Of a DNA stretch of 64,000 nt, positions 25,953-34,903 are shown piece by piece. Under the pieces are notes generated by a model. It ran no database searches. It was given only the letters and a program-made list of their open reading frames with translations, and was not told where the DNA came from. The translations under genes and the position numbers were made by a program. The stretch is from Floridanema evergladense (lineage in GTDB: Bacteria > Cyanobacteriota > Cyanobacteriia > Cyanobacteriales > Aerosakkonemataceae). The DNA is taken from the NCBI RefSeq assembly GCF_041929205.1, contig NZ_JBHFNT010000202.1; one strand, given 5' to 3'. How positions within the stretch are numbered: position 1 is the stretch's first letter; every line of letters begins with the position of its first letter.

Positions 25953-27017
25953 CTAATTAAGGTTTTCCAATTTGATTCTTGGATCGGCACTTTTTAACAT
26001 TAAATCAGCTAAAAGATTCCCGATAATTAGCATGACTGCACCTAACATCAAACTTGCCATTACTAGATAAAGGTCTTTAGCTGTAACTGCTTGTAAAATT
26101 AACCTTCCTAAACCAGGCCAATTAAAAAAGTTTTCTACGATGAAAGAACCACTTAATAATCCAGCGAATTCAAAGCCCAATAAAGTAATTAGTGGGTTAA
26201 TGGCATTTCGCAAAGCATGAACGTAAATTACGCGGTTTTCTGGTAAACCTTTGGCGCGGGCTGTTTGGATATAATCTTGGCGCAAAACTTCTAGTAATTC
26301 GCCACGAGTAATGCGCTGTAATCCGGCAAAACCAGTAATACTTAAAGCTAGTACAGGAAAGACTGAATGCCAAGTAATATCTAAAAATTTACCCAAGGGA
26401 GTGAGTTCAGCATAATTGATGCTGGTCATGTTTCCTACGGGAAATAAAGGGGAGATATTCTGCACAAAAGTTAGCAGTAATAAACCCATAACTAGAGTTG
26501 GAACTGCTTGTCCGGCGTAGCTAATTACGCGCAAGACTTTATCTAACAAACGATTTTGGTGAACTGCGCCAATGATACCCAAAGGAATGGCTATTCCCCA
26601 GGTTATTATTAGGGATGCGATCGCTAAAAATAGCGTAGCAGGTACTCTTTCCCACAACAATTCGGATACTGGACGTTGATAAGCGAAACTCAAGCCAAAA
26701 TCTCCGCGAGAAATTATCCCCCATAACCACAAAAAATACTGAACAATTGCAGGTTTATCCAACCCAAATTGCATTTTTAGTTCTTCAATTCTTTCTGGGG
26801 AAATTTTGGGATTTTGACGCAAAGTATCTAAGTAACTTCCCGGTGCTAATTGAATAATGGCAAAACTTAAAGCTGATGCCAATAAAAGTGTTAGTACCGC
26901 CTGCAATAATCGCTTCAGTATATACAAAGCTGTTTCTTCTGAGGGAACTAACTTTAATAGTTTATCTCCCACAAATTGAAAGCTTCTAACAACCGAAGAA
27001 CTCCTAGCAGAACTCAT
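25953..27017 (-). CDS. ABC transporter permease, OppB/DppB type
   Basis: 354 residues. Inner-membrane permease of the peptide/nickel (OppB/DppB) class: N-terminal ILKRLLQAVLTLLLASALSFAIIQLAPG, GDFGLSFAYQRPVSELLWERVPATL, and the EAA-type loop LRQDYIQTARAKGLPENRVIYVHALRNAINPLI that contacts the ATPase. Six hydrophobic segments are visible. It is an orphan here: no second permease, ATPase or binding protein is in the window, so partners must be elsewhere, as is common in cyanobacteria. The apt gene lies 26 bases upstream on the same strand, so the two may be co-transcribed. Confidence 0.9.
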   Translation of the reverse strand: MSSARSSSVVRSFQFVGDKLLKLVPSEETALYILKRLLQAVLTLLLASALSFAIIQLAPGSYLDTLRQNPKISPERIEELKMQFGLDKPAIVQYFLWLWGIISRGDFGLSFAYQRPVSELLWERVPATLFLAIASLIITWGIAIPLGIIGAVHQNRLLDKVLRVISYAGQAVPTLVMGLLLLTFVQNISPLFPVGNMTSINYAELTPLGKFLDITWHSVFPVLALSITGFAGLQRITRGELLEVLRQDYIQTARAKGLPENRVIYVHALRNAINPLITLLGFEFAGLLSGSFIVENFFNWPGLGRLILQAVTAKDLYLVMASLMLGAVMLIIGNLLADLMLKSADPRIKLENLN

Positions 27018-27043
27018 TTTTCACCTCAAAACAGTGACTAGAT

Positions 27044-27562
27044 TCAATATTCAATCAGCGTCACAATTGGTAGTTCGGGAAGCTTTTCTTTTCCGCCTAA
27101 ACCCTTTAGTTCGATGATAAAAGCAAAACCAACCAATTCTGAACCCGTTTGCTGTACCAATTGTGCTGTTGCAGCTGCGGTTCCCCCTGTAGCAATCAAG
27201 TCATCGACAATTAAGACTCGACTTCCTAAACCTAGAGCATCTTGGTGCATTTCTAAGCGGTCTACACCATACTCTAATTCATATTCCACACAACAAACTG
27301 CTGCGGGAAGTTTCCCTGGTTTGCGGACGGGAATAAAACCAGCACCCAATTGATAAGCTAAAGGTGTGCCGAAAATAAAACCGCGAGACTCCATTCCCAC
27401 TACATAATCAATTTTACCGAAGGTGTCTTTGCATTGCTGGGTCAAAGTGTCAATTGTATGACGTAATCCGTCGGGGTTTCGGAGTAAGGTGGTGATGTCT
27501 CGAAATAAAATTCCTGGTTTGGGAAAGTCAGGAATATCACGAATTAGAGATTTTAAATCCAT
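27044..27562 (-). CDS. apt: Adenine phosphoribosyltransferase
   Basis: 172 residues, full length. Starts MDLKSLIRDIPDFPKPGILFRDITTLL; VVGMESRGFIFGTPLAYQLG and the PRPP-binding loop RVLIVDDLIATGGTAAAT are diagnostic, as is GFAFIIELKGLGGKEKL near the end. It converts adenine and PRPP to AMP in purine salvage. It precedes the orphan ABC permease by 26 bases on the same strand. Confidence 0.96.
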   Translation of the reverse strand: MDLKSLIRDIPDFPKPGILFRDITTLLRNPDGLRHTIDTLTQQCKDTFGKIDYVVGMESRGFIFGTPLAYQLGAGFIPVRKPGKLPAAVCCVEYELEYGVDRLEMHQDALGLGSRVLIVDDLIATGGTAAATAQLVQQTGSELVGFAFIIELKGLGGKEKLPELPIVTLIEY

Positions 27563-27697
27563 ATTGGCTGAAAGTTACAGATAATGTTCCAGATTATATG
27601 ATTAATTGGTGATAATTTGTCATTGGTCATTGGTCATCGATCGCTAAAAACCAGCAATTACCCACTACCGATTACCCATTACCCACTACCAAAAAGA

Positions 27698-29596
27698 CTA
27701 AAATCGATAAAATAGTTGGAAGTAAAGACCTCGATCTTGAATGTTGTCTCCTCGATCGCGAACATAGCTCAAAGGTATACCGTAATCAATTCGTAAATTC
27801 AATCCCGGAATTGGTTCCCATAATACACCTAAACCCGCCCCAGCTAAAAATCTTCGACTGGGAATTGCATTAGGATTATCTGGGTGATTCCAAACAGTAC
27901 CTAAATCTACAAAAGGTGCTAATTGAAAAATTTCTCTTCCACCTTTATCCCGACTCAAAATAATTCTATCTTCTATAGAAACGCGAAAACCATTATCACC
28001 AGAACGCAGATTTTGCCGATATCCGCGAATTGATTGACCGCCACCAATTACAAATTGTTGAGATGGCAATAAACTATTTGGTGTTAGTTGCAAATCTCCC
28101 TGGATAATTAATACATTATTGTTACTAATTCTTTGCACTCTTTGCACTTGACCGAGCCAACTAAAGAAGCGTCCATCAGGAATTGGTTCAGGATTAGTCG
28201 TAGCATCAAAAGCGTCAATACCGAAACTAAAAAGCGATCGCAAAGCTGTTGCACCTTGTACATCTCGCCTTACATAATCCTGACCAAAACCAATTACGCT
28301 AGTGCGAGTTCTGCCTTCTTCATCAGGGCCAAAACCGAAAGGAAAAGGTTCATCATCCAAGAAAGTTTGACCGCGACGGTAAGTAAAACCGATTGATAAA
28401 GCTAATTCTTCACGAGGCGATCGAATTAACGGTTGCCGATAACTAAACTCATAGAGTTCGGAATTACCTCTAATATCTAAATCCCGAAACTCTTCCTCAG
28501 TTACCCTATAATAATTCGGTGCAGCCCGCAATTGTAAAGTGCCATCCATTGCATTAATCGGCACAGTATAGGAAAAATCTAAAACATTAGAGCCGCCTGT
28601 GGTCGATCGAAAATAAGAAGCAAAAAAAGTATCGCCAATTCCGCTAACATTTCGAGCAAAAAAATTGCCTCCAAATCTTTCCGAACCAATACTAGGCGGC
28701 GAATTATTATCAATTACTAAACTAGAACCAGTAAACGGACTCGCTTCAGTTACCCTGACTACTAAAATACTTTGTCCCTGTTGATTTCCCGGACGTAAAC
28801 TAGCTTCAACATTTTTAAATAAAGGATTAAACCGCAATAATCTTAATTGATCTTCTAACTTAGCGCTGTTTAATGGTTGTTCAACTCCCAAGCGCACTCG
28901 ACTGCGAATATAAGAACTATTTAACCTGCGATTTCCCTCAATCTCAATTTTTTCTAACTTGCCTTCAATCACTAAAATTCGCACCACACCATCAGTAATT
29001 TTTTGGTCTGGTAGCACTGCTCTCGAAGTAATATAACCACGTTCCACATAAAGTTGAGTAATAGAATCAGCAACTTTGCCTAATTCTTGAATTGTGACTT
29101 CTTTACCTTCCAAAGGTTTAGTAATTGCACTAATTTCATTACTCAAAATTGTATTACCCGTGACCTCAACTTTCTGCACTTGAATCCTAATTGGTGGTGC
29201 AGGTTGAGTAGGCGTAGGTGTGGGAGTTTCTAAAATAGGCGCTTGCGGATCTGGTGTAGTCGGGGGAATTATTGGTGCAGGTTGGAGAAAGCGATCGGTA
29301 TTCGGGCGAGGTTCCACATTCTGTGGCGGCACCTGAGAAAGGCAGAAGGCAGAAGGGCAGAGGGGCAGAGGGGCAGGGGAGCAGGGGAGCAGGGGAGCAG
29401 GGGAGCAGGGGAGAAATAAATTTTCCTTGTCTCCTTGTCCCCTTGTCTCCTTATTCCCTTGTCCCCTTATCCCCTTATCCACTTGTCCCGTTGTCTCCTT
29501 ATCCCCTTGTCCTCGCGTCTCCCACGCCCCCAATACCATCTTTGGGAATAGACTAAAACACAAACAAGTCAATAAAACAGTCAAAAGCTTCCACAT
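27698..29596 (-). CDS. TpsB/ShlB-type two-partner secretion transporter
   Basis: 632 residues. A signal peptide (about 1-24) is followed by a proline-rich linker, a POTRA domain near 130-205 (VQKVEVTGNTILSNEISAI, VERGYITSRAVLPDQKI, VIEGKLEKIEIEGNRRLN) and a 16-strand-type beta-barrel to the C-terminal Phe (GLYFQLFYRF). QQFVIGGGQSIRGYRQN is the conserved barrel loop motif. It would secrete a large TpsA protein across the outer membrane; no TpsA gene is in the window. Residues about 25-88 are an in-frame low-complexity insert (ETRGQGDKE, PCSPAPLLPC repeats) coded by repeats that elsewhere lie between genes. Starts one base after the response regulator stop, so translation is probably coupled. 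Confidence 0.9.
   Translation of the reverse strand: MWKLLTVLLTCLCFSLFPKMVLGAWETRGQGDKETTGQVDKGIRGQGNKETRGQGDKENLFLPCSPAPLLPCSPAPLPLCPSAFCLSQVPPQNVEPRPNTDRFLQPAPIIPPTTPDPQAPILETPTPTPTQPAPPIRIQVQKVEVTGNTILSNEISAITKPLEGKEVTIQELGKVADSITQLYVERGYITSRAVLPDQKITDGVVRILVIEGKLEKIEIEGNRRLNSSYIRSRVRLGVEQPLNSAKLEDQLRLLRFNPLFKNVEASLRPGNQQGQSILVVRVTEASPFTGSSLVIDNNSPPSIGSERFGGNFFARNVSGIGDTFFASYFRSTTGGSNVLDFSYTVPINAMDGTLQLRAAPNYYRVTEEEFRDLDIRGNSELYEFSYRQPLIRSPREELALSIGFTYRRGQTFLDDEPFPFGFGPDEEGRTRTSVIGFGQDYVRRDVQGATALRSLFSFGIDAFDATTNPEPIPDGRFFSWLGQVQRVQRISNNNVLIIQGDLQLTPNSLLPSQQFVIGGGQSIRGYRQNLRSGDNGFRVSIEDRIILSRDKGGREIFQLAPFVDLGTVWNHPDNPNAIPSRRFLAGAGLGVLWEPIPGLNLRIDYGIPLSYVRDRGDNIQDRGLYFQLFYRF
29345..29530. 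repeat. Low-complexity repeats inside the TpsB gene
   Basis: Two blocks: GGGGAGCA units (about 29365-29410) and CCTTGTCCC/CCTTATCCC units (about 29425-29520). Both resemble the intergenic repeats at 57270-57340 and 59380-59410. They stay in frame with the transporter and separate its signal peptide from its POTRA domain. Confidence 0.8.
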
Positions 29597-29597
29597 C

Positions 29598-30278
29598 TCA
29601 GACTAGTCCTGTACGCAGAGCCACAACAGCTGCTTGAACGCGATCGTCTACAGACAGCTTGTTCATTATGCCACGAACATGAGTTTTCACTGTATTCGGA
29701 CTTAAATAAAGAGCTTCAGCAATTTCGGGATTACTATAACCCTCCACCATCAATTTCAGAACTTCTAGCTCTCTTTGAGACAAATTAGCTAAATTTCCCG
29801 TTGGCGACGGTGGTTTTAGATGCTCGATCACCTTGCGGGCAATTTGCGGATCGAGGTAAGTAGCACCCTCAGTAGCAGCTGCGATCGCCGTTAACAACTG
29901 TTCCACACTCGCACCCTTAATACAATAAGCATCCGCACCACTCGAAAGCGCCGCAATCACCTCCGTCTCCGCCGTATGCGAAGTCAACATCACCACACGC
30001 ACCCCCGGCAAAGCCGCCTTAATTTGTTGCGTCGCCGCAATCCCATCAAGTCGAGGCAATCCAATATCCATCACCACCACATCAGGCTTGAGTGCGATCG
30101 CCGCTTGTACCCCCAAATAACCATCCTCAGCTTGTCCCACCAAATTAACCTGCGGATGATTCGCCAAAGACTGCTCCAACCCCAACAACATCATTGGATC
30201 GTCTTCCACAATCAACACTCGAACAGGTGCAGAAGCAGAATTAGAAGAACTATTTTCGGGACGTGATTCAAGAGACAT
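29598..30278 (-). CDS. LuxR/NarL-family response regulator
   Basis: 226 residues. Receiver domain about 18-135: acidic pocket VEDDPMM, phospho-acceptor Asp in VVVMDIGLPRLDG, Thr/Ser in MLTSHT, Lys in CIKGAS. C-terminal LuxR-type helix-turn-helix: LSQRELEVLKLMVEGYSNPEIAEALYLSPNTVKTHVRGIMNKL. So a phosphorylation-controlled transcription factor. Its stop codon is one base before the ATG of the TpsB transporter, which suggests control or co-expression of that secretion gene. No sensor kinase is adjacent. Similar NarL-type regulators are common in cyanobacteria. Confidence 0.92.
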   Translation of the reverse strand: MSLESRPENSSSNSASAPVRVLIVEDDPMMLLGLEQSLANHPQVNLVGQAEDGYLGVQAAIALKPDVVVMDIGLPRLDGIAATQQIKAALPGVRVVMLTSHTAETEVIAALSSGADAYCIKGASVEQLLTAIAAATEGATYLDPQIARKVIEHLKPPSPTGNLANLSQRELEVLKLMVEGYSNPEIAEALYLSPNTVKTHVRGIMNKLSVDDRVQAAVVALRTGLV

Positions 30279-30524
30279 ATCTATAAAATCAATTGCAAAA
30301 AGAGGAATCAGGAATCGTGCCTACTGTCCACATAGTCTATCCGATTTAATCAAAAAGGCAGAAGTTTTAAGTAATCAACGTCCCCTCGTCCCCTCTTCCC
30401 CCCTACCGACTTTTGATATAAAGTTCTATCATAAGTTTGGGTTTAAACTGAGCGAGAACCCATAAGTTGGAGAGCAGCTTGTACATTAGCTCAGAAACGA
30501 AAAGCTAAAAGAGGATTGAACACA

Positions 30525-31121
30525 ATGGCAATTGAATTGGCACCTTTACCATTCGACTACTCTGCCCTAGACCCGAAGATGTCGAAGTCAACCCTTGAAT
30601 TCCATCACGACAAGCACCATGCTGCTTACGTTACCAACCTGAACAAATTAATTGAAGGCACCGAACTCGCCGACAAATCTTTAGAAGAAATCGTCGTTAC
30701 CTCCTTCAAAGAAGGTAAAACTCCCATCTTCAACAACGCTGGTCAAGTGTGGAACCACAACTTCTTCTGGCAATCCTTGAAACCAGGTGGTGGTGGTACT
30801 CCCACTGGCGCATTAGCCGACAAAATCAATGCTGACTTCGGCAGCTTCGACAAATTCAAAGAAGAATTCAAGACCGCTGCTACTACTCAATTTGGTAGCG
30901 GTTGGGCTTGGTTGGTAGTTGACAACGGCACTCTGAAAGTTACCAAAACCCCCAACGCAGAAAACCCAGTAGTTCACGGACAAACTCCTCTGTTAACTTT
31001 GGACGTTTGGGAACACGCTTACTATTTGGATTACCAAAACAAGCGTCCCGACTTCATTACCACTTACTTAGAAAGCTTGGTTAACTGGGACTTTGCCGCA
31101 GAGAACTTCTCTAAAGCTTAA
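30525..31121 (+). CDS. sodB: Superoxide dismutase (Fe type)
   Basis: 198 residues from ATG 30525 with GAGG at 30511-30514; a TTG nine bases earlier is less likely. Metal ligands fit Fe/Mn SOD: His in EFHHDKHHAAY, His in QVWNHNFFW, Asp and His in DVWEHAYYLDY. The Gln in NNAGQVWNH sits where Fe-SODs carry their active-site Gln, and no signal peptide is present, so cytosolic FeSOD. It detoxifies superoxide made by photosynthetic electron transport. Codon use is biased to C-ending codons (AAC, TTC, GAC) more than its neighbours, a sign of high expression. A terminator follows at 31162. Confidence 0.96.
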   Translation: MAIELAPLPFDYSALDPKMSKSTLEFHHDKHHAAYVTNLNKLIEGTELADKSLEEIVVTSFKEGKTPIFNNAGQVWNHNFFWQSLKPGGGGTPTGALADKINADFGSFDKFKEEFKTAATTQFGSGWAWLVVDNGTLKVTKTPNAENPVVHGQTPLLTLDVWEHAYYLDYQNKRPDFITTYLESLVNWDFAAENFSKA

Positions 31122-31161
31122 AGCTTTTCCTTAATCAAATTTCCCATAGAATACAAATTAG

Positions 31162-31193
31162 GACAGTCACGACTCAAACGTGGCTGTCTTTTA
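31162..31193 (+). terminator. Rho-independent terminator of sodB
   Basis: GACAGTCACG (31162-31171) pairs with CGTGGCTGTC (31179-31188) with one G-T wobble across a seven-base loop, followed by TTTT. It lies 40 bases after the sodB stop. Confidence 0.8.
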
Positions 31194-31252
31194 ATTAGTT
31201 TAAACTTTTGGTACAGTTACAAAACTTGTTTAAGTTTATTAATGTCTCAATA

Positions 31253-31465
31253 ATGAATAGCCAAGAACTAGCACAATATTTAGAAGCAACAGACAGCATT
31301 TCCAAATCCTGGCTGTTAGTACAACTACGACTGAAAAAACTACAAGAAAGCCGTGCAGACCTTTCCCCAGAAGCTTATGCTGAGCAATTAGCAGACATTC
31401 ATCAAGATTTGATGAACTTGGGAGAATGGTGGATTGGCAGGGAAGATGAAGTTTTTGGTACTTAA
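31253..31465 (+). CDS. Small conserved hypothetical protein
   Basis: 70 residues from ATG 31253 (MNSQELAQYLE); an earlier frame start at 31208 adds a run that does not look coding. The protein is almost all helix: LEATDSISKSWLLVQLRLKKLQESRADLS then PEAYAEQLADIHQDLMNLGEWWIGREDEVFGT. I know it only as a small cyanobacterial protein of unknown function. It lies 35 bases before the polyphosphate kinase and may share its transcript. Confidence 0.6.
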   Translation: MNSQELAQYLEATDSISKSWLLVQLRLKKLQESRADLSPEAYAEQLADIHQDLMNLGEWWIGREDEVFGT

Positions 31466-31499
31466 GGTGATTACTTACTAATTTTTTTGAATTTTGTTT

Positions 31500-33635
31500 A
31501 TGACCAAAACTAAAAATACAACCACAGAAATTAATCTCAAAGAGCCAGAATACTATTTCAATCGGGAACTGAGTTGGTTGGAATTTAATTACCGTGTTTT
31601 GCATGAAGGGATTGATGAAAGAACGCCTTTAATTGAAAGATTGAAGTTTTTGGCGATTTTTAGCTCGAATTTGGATGAATTTTTCATGGTGCGAGTAGCT
31701 ACTTTGCGGGAACAGTTAGAAGCGCAAGTAACTCGGTTAAGTCCTGATGGAATGTCTACTAAAGATCAATTAATAGCTATTAGCCAAAAATTGCGTCCTT
31801 TAGTAGAACTTCTCCACCAACATTTTGAGCAAGTATTACGCCCTTTGTTAGCAAAACATGGGGTGATTATACTGGACTATGTAGACTTAAATCAGGAGCA
31901 AAGAATTTATTTACAAAACTACTTTGACGAGCAGATTTTTCCGGTACTTACACCTTTAGCTGTCGATCCTGGACATCCGTTTCCCCATATTTCCAATCTC
32001 AGTTTAAATTTGGCTGTGGTGATTCAAGACCCTGATACTAAAGAGGAGCTTTTTGCTAGGGTGAAAGTACCCCAAATGTTACCGCGATTTGTGGTGATGC
32101 CGGAAGCGTTACGGGTACAAACAGAGGGACAATCTTTAGTTTGGGTTGGTGTACCTTTGGAGCAGGTAATTGCTCATAATTTGGTTGCTTTGTTTCCGGG
32201 AATGAATGTGCAGGAATGTTATGCTTTCCGTATTACTCGGAATTCGGATATAGCTTTACAAGAAGATGAAGCGGATGATTTGTTATTAGCGATCGAACAA
32301 GAACTTCGCAAACGTCGCATTGGCGGATCGACTGTACGTTTGGAAATTGATGCAACTGCTTCAGATTGGGTACGAAATACTTTGGTGCGGGAATTAGACC
32401 TAAGTGAAAATGATGTTTACGATGTGAATGGTTTGTTAGGACTGCGGGATTTAATGTCTTTTATGCAATTACCCCTTCCTGAGTTAAAAGACCCTACTTG
32501 GACACCTGTCATCCCAGCACGTTTTCGTCGCCTCGCGGAAATTGGTCAAGATGGAGAAAACATTTTCGATTTGATTTCGCAACGAGATTTATTAGTTCAT
32601 CATCCTTATCATTCATTTGCCGCGACAGTACAGCGTTTTATTACCCAAGCAGCACACGATCCGAAGGTTTTAGCGATTAAAATGACCCTGTATCGGACTT
32701 CGGGAGATTCACCAATTGTTCAGGCTTTAATTGCAGCGGCAGAAAATGGGAAACAAGTAGCTGTATTGGTGGAAATTAAAGCTCGGTTTGATGAAGAAAA
32801 TAACATTCTTTGGGCTAAGAAGTTAGAGCAAGCTGGCGTTCATGTTGTCTACGGTTTGGTAGGATTAAAAACTCATACAAAAGTAGTTTTGGTAGTGCGT
32901 CGGGAAGATAATCATATTCGCCGTTATGTGCATATTGGAACGGGTAATTACAATCCAAAAACGGCGGGTTTATATACGGATTTGGGTTTGTTAAGTTGTC
33001 GAGAAGATTTAGGTGCGGATTTGACAGATTTGTTTAATTATTTAACTGGTTATTCGCGTCAAAGGTCTTACCGGAAATTGTTGGTTGCGCCTGTGAATTT
33101 GCGCGATCGCATGATCGCCTTAATCCACAGGGAAATCGAACATTGCCAAAACGATCGTTCCGGTCGCATCGTCGCCAAAATGAACTCACTAGTAGACCCG
33201 CAAATTATTGCTAAACTCTACGAAGCTTCCCGTGCAGGCGTGGAAATTGATTTGATTATCCGAGGAATTTGTTGTCTGCGTCCGGGATTCCCAAATGTCA
33301 GCGAAAATATCCGTGTAATTAGTATTATCGGTAGATTTCTAGAACATTCCCGCATTTTTTACTTCCAAAATGGCGGTCAGGAAGAAGTTTACATTGGTAG
33401 CGCTGATTGGATGAATCGAAACCTCACTCGACGGGTAGAAGCTGTTACTCCCGTAGAAGACTTAAATCTTGCTAAAGATTTGCAGGAAATTTTAGGTATT
33501 ATGCTATCCGACAATCGCCAAGCTTGGGAATTACAACCAGACGGCAGTTATACTCAACGCCGTCCCTCGGACAATCTCCAAGAGCAAAGCGCTCAAAAAA
33601 CACTAATGGAGATGGCTAGCAATTCCGGGAGTTAA
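31500..33635 (+). CDS. ppk: Polyphosphate kinase
   Basis: 711 residues from ATG 31500; a TTG two codons earlier is possible. N-terminal helical domain: YYFNRELSWLEFNYRVLHE, SSNLDEFFMVRVA. Head domain: DPGHPFPHISNLSLN. Two phospholipase-D-like C-terminal domains: IKMTLYRTSGDSPIVQAL, LKTHTKVVLVVRRE (His that becomes phosphorylated), RYVHIGTGNYNPKTA, FLEHSRIFYFQNGG and VYIGSADWMNRNL. It makes long-chain polyphosphate from ATP reversibly, the phosphate and energy store of cyanobacteria. Full length. It is followed by about 340 bases without a gene. Confidence 0.96.
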   Translation: MTKTKNTTTEINLKEPEYYFNRELSWLEFNYRVLHEGIDERTPLIERLKFLAIFSSNLDEFFMVRVATLREQLEAQVTRLSPDGMSTKDQLIAISQKLRPLVELLHQHFEQVLRPLLAKHGVIILDYVDLNQEQRIYLQNYFDEQIFPVLTPLAVDPGHPFPHISNLSLNLAVVIQDPDTKEELFARVKVPQMLPRFVVMPEALRVQTEGQSLVWVGVPLEQVIAHNLVALFPGMNVQECYAFRITRNSDIALQEDEADDLLLAIEQELRKRRIGGSTVRLEIDATASDWVRNTLVRELDLSENDVYDVNGLLGLRDLMSFMQLPLPELKDPTWTPVIPARFRRLAEIGQDGENIFDLISQRDLLVHHPYHSFAATVQRFITQAAHDPKVLAIKMTLYRTSGDSPIVQALIAAAENGKQVAVLVEIKARFDEENNILWAKKLEQAGVHVVYGLVGLKTHTKVVLVVRREDNHIRRYVHIGTGNYNPKTAGLYTDLGLLSCREDLGADLTDLFNYLTGYSRQRSYRKLLVAPVNLRDRMIALIHREIEHCQNDRSGRIVAKMNSLVDPQIIAKLYEASRAGVEIDLIIRGICCLRPGFPNVSENIRVISIIGRFLEHSRIFYFQNGGQEEVYIGSADWMNRNLTRRVEAVTPVEDLNLAKDLQEILGIMLSDNRQAWELQPDGSYTQRRPSDNLQEQSAQKTLMEMASNSGS

Positions 33636-33977
33636 ACCAAGCGTCTAAGTGATAATACGGGATAACCAGGTCAGTAACTCCGGGTTTTTCCCTATTAATT
33701 TCCTTAGATTTACGGATTCGCAAAAATCTGATTTCCGGGCAAAATATAAAATAATCATAATTTTGCAAATCTGTTTTTCGCTCGTCTATCCCTCATTAAC
33801 TCTAGTTTTCTGCCTTCAAGACAGGTAAAACCTAAGCGTTTTTGTGGTTTACAATTTCTTTAAAAAACAACAACAATCATCTATGCTGGATTCAATCAAA
33901 TGGTAGAGGGAATAAACTGTTAATCAGCGTAAACTAGTGGAATAATACACCAACTGTTGAGAAACTTTTGAGAGGAA
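33636..33977 (+). other. Intergenic region upstream of receiver gene
   Basis: 342 AT-rich bases between ppk and the response regulator. No gene, clear terminator or known RNA is recognised. It must contain the promoter of the regulator gene, but no consensus boxes stand out. Confidence 0.5.
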
Positions 33978-34412
33978 ATGTTGTCATATTACGATCCGTC
34001 GAGTGTCCGTGTTCTAGTGGTTGACGATCATGAACTAACTCGTCTCAGCCTCAAACTAGCACTCTCTAGCCAAAAAAACATCCAACTTGTTGGCTTGGCT
34101 AGCAATGGACAAGAGGCTATTAAAATGGTGGAATCCCATCACCCTGATGTGATTATCCTGGATCTCCATATGCCTATTATGGATGGGTGGAGTGCTTCGA
34201 GCTATATCAAAAGCATTGACCCGCAGGCTCAAATTATAGCCTATTCAGCAATGGAGGAGACACAAGCGATCGCACTCCAACAAAAATCTACTTTCGATGC
34301 CTTTTGTAGCAAAGAAACAGCTACCCAAGAATTAATCCAGCTAGTAAACGAACTAGCACAAAAAGCTGATTCCTCTACTAGCTCCGCTGTCAAGATGGAA
34401 GTAAACAGTTAA
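33978..34412 (+). CDS. Single-domain response regulator
   Basis: 144 residues, receiver domain only. Acidic pair in VLVVDDHELTR, phospho-Asp in VIILDLHMPIMDG, Ser in IIAYSAM, Lys in CSKETA; a short Ser-rich tail follows. It lacks an output domain and so probably relays phosphate or binds a partner. GAGAGG lies very close to the ATG, which leaves TTG at 33981 as an alternative start with better spacing. The stop codon overlaps that of the opposite-strand gene (34409), an unusual tail-to-tail overlap. Confidence 0.88.
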   Translation: MLSYYDPSSVRVLVVDDHELTRLSLKLALSSQKNIQLVGLASNGQEAIKMVESHHPDVIILDLHMPIMDGWSASSYIKSIDPQAQIIAYSAMEETQAIALQQKSTFDAFCSKETATQELIQLVNELAQKADSSTSSAVKMEVNS

Positions 34413-34594
34413 ATAGTTTCCGACTCAGGAAAAGTCCGGTTAAATTCCTCGATCAGGTCGTCTATTTCTTCTAACGCTTGATTAACATCTATTCTAAGGG
34501 TGCCTAAATCTGGTTGCTCCAAAAGCCGCAACAAGGTTTCGCGTTTACTTTCAATCACAGAAATGCGCTCTTTCAGGGTCTGGGGGTCGATCAT
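34409..34594 (-). CDS. Small coiled-coil hypothetical protein
   Basis: 61 residues, helical throughout: LKERISVIESKRETLLRLLEQPDLGTLRIDVNQALEEIDDLIEEFNRTF with heptad-like spacing of Leu and Ile, so a short coiled coil is likely. Its TTA/TAA stop shares two bases with the TAA of the receiver gene on the other strand. It lies 51 bases downstream of another small gene on the same strand (34646-34903), so they may be an operon. No family recognised. Confidence 0.6.
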   Translation of the reverse strand: MIDPQTLKERISVIESKRETLLRLLEQPDLGTLRIDVNQALEEIDDLIEEFNRTFPESETI

Positions 34595-34645
34595 CTTAAT
34601 AATTAGTGCTATTCAAAAGTGCTAATCAAACTCTTAAATCCAAGT

Positions 34646-34903
34646 CTATCTTAGGAAAGGTGGTCTTTCATCATCCTTGGGCTTATTTTTCACACTTTCG
34701 GCAATGAAGCGCTTCAAAGCTTTTTCCCGATTTTTCATGAAAGCAGCCCAAAAACCAGGGTGAAATTCATCCATAGTTTTAGCCAGCGCCCAGACATCTA
34801 CCGCCAATATATTATAAAGAGTTTCATCTTCCCGCTTGAGCGAGTTAATTTGTTCGAGAATGGTACGTTCTTGAGTTTCGGGACTGTTTCCATTAGGGTT
34901 CAT
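34646..34903 (-). CDS. Small hypothetical protein
   Basis: 85 residues. An Asn/Glu-rich start (MNPNGNSPETQERTILEQINSLKR) is followed by ETLYNILAVDVWALAKTMDEFHPGFWAAFMKNREKALKRFIAES and a basic/acidic tail ending PPFLR. Soluble and helical; no recognised family. It is upstream of the 61-residue coiled-coil gene, same strand. The MITE copy 2 lies about 120 bases upstream of its start. Confidence 0.65.
   Translation of the reverse strand: MNPNGNSPETQERTILEQINSLKREDETLYNILAVDVWALAKTMDEFHPGFWAAFMKNREKALKRFIAESVKNKPKDDERPPFLR

Noticed and set aside
33978..34594. Toxin-antitoxin pair of receiver-side small genes
   Set aside because: The genes are convergent, the larger is a normal receiver domain, and neither matches a toxin or antitoxin family.
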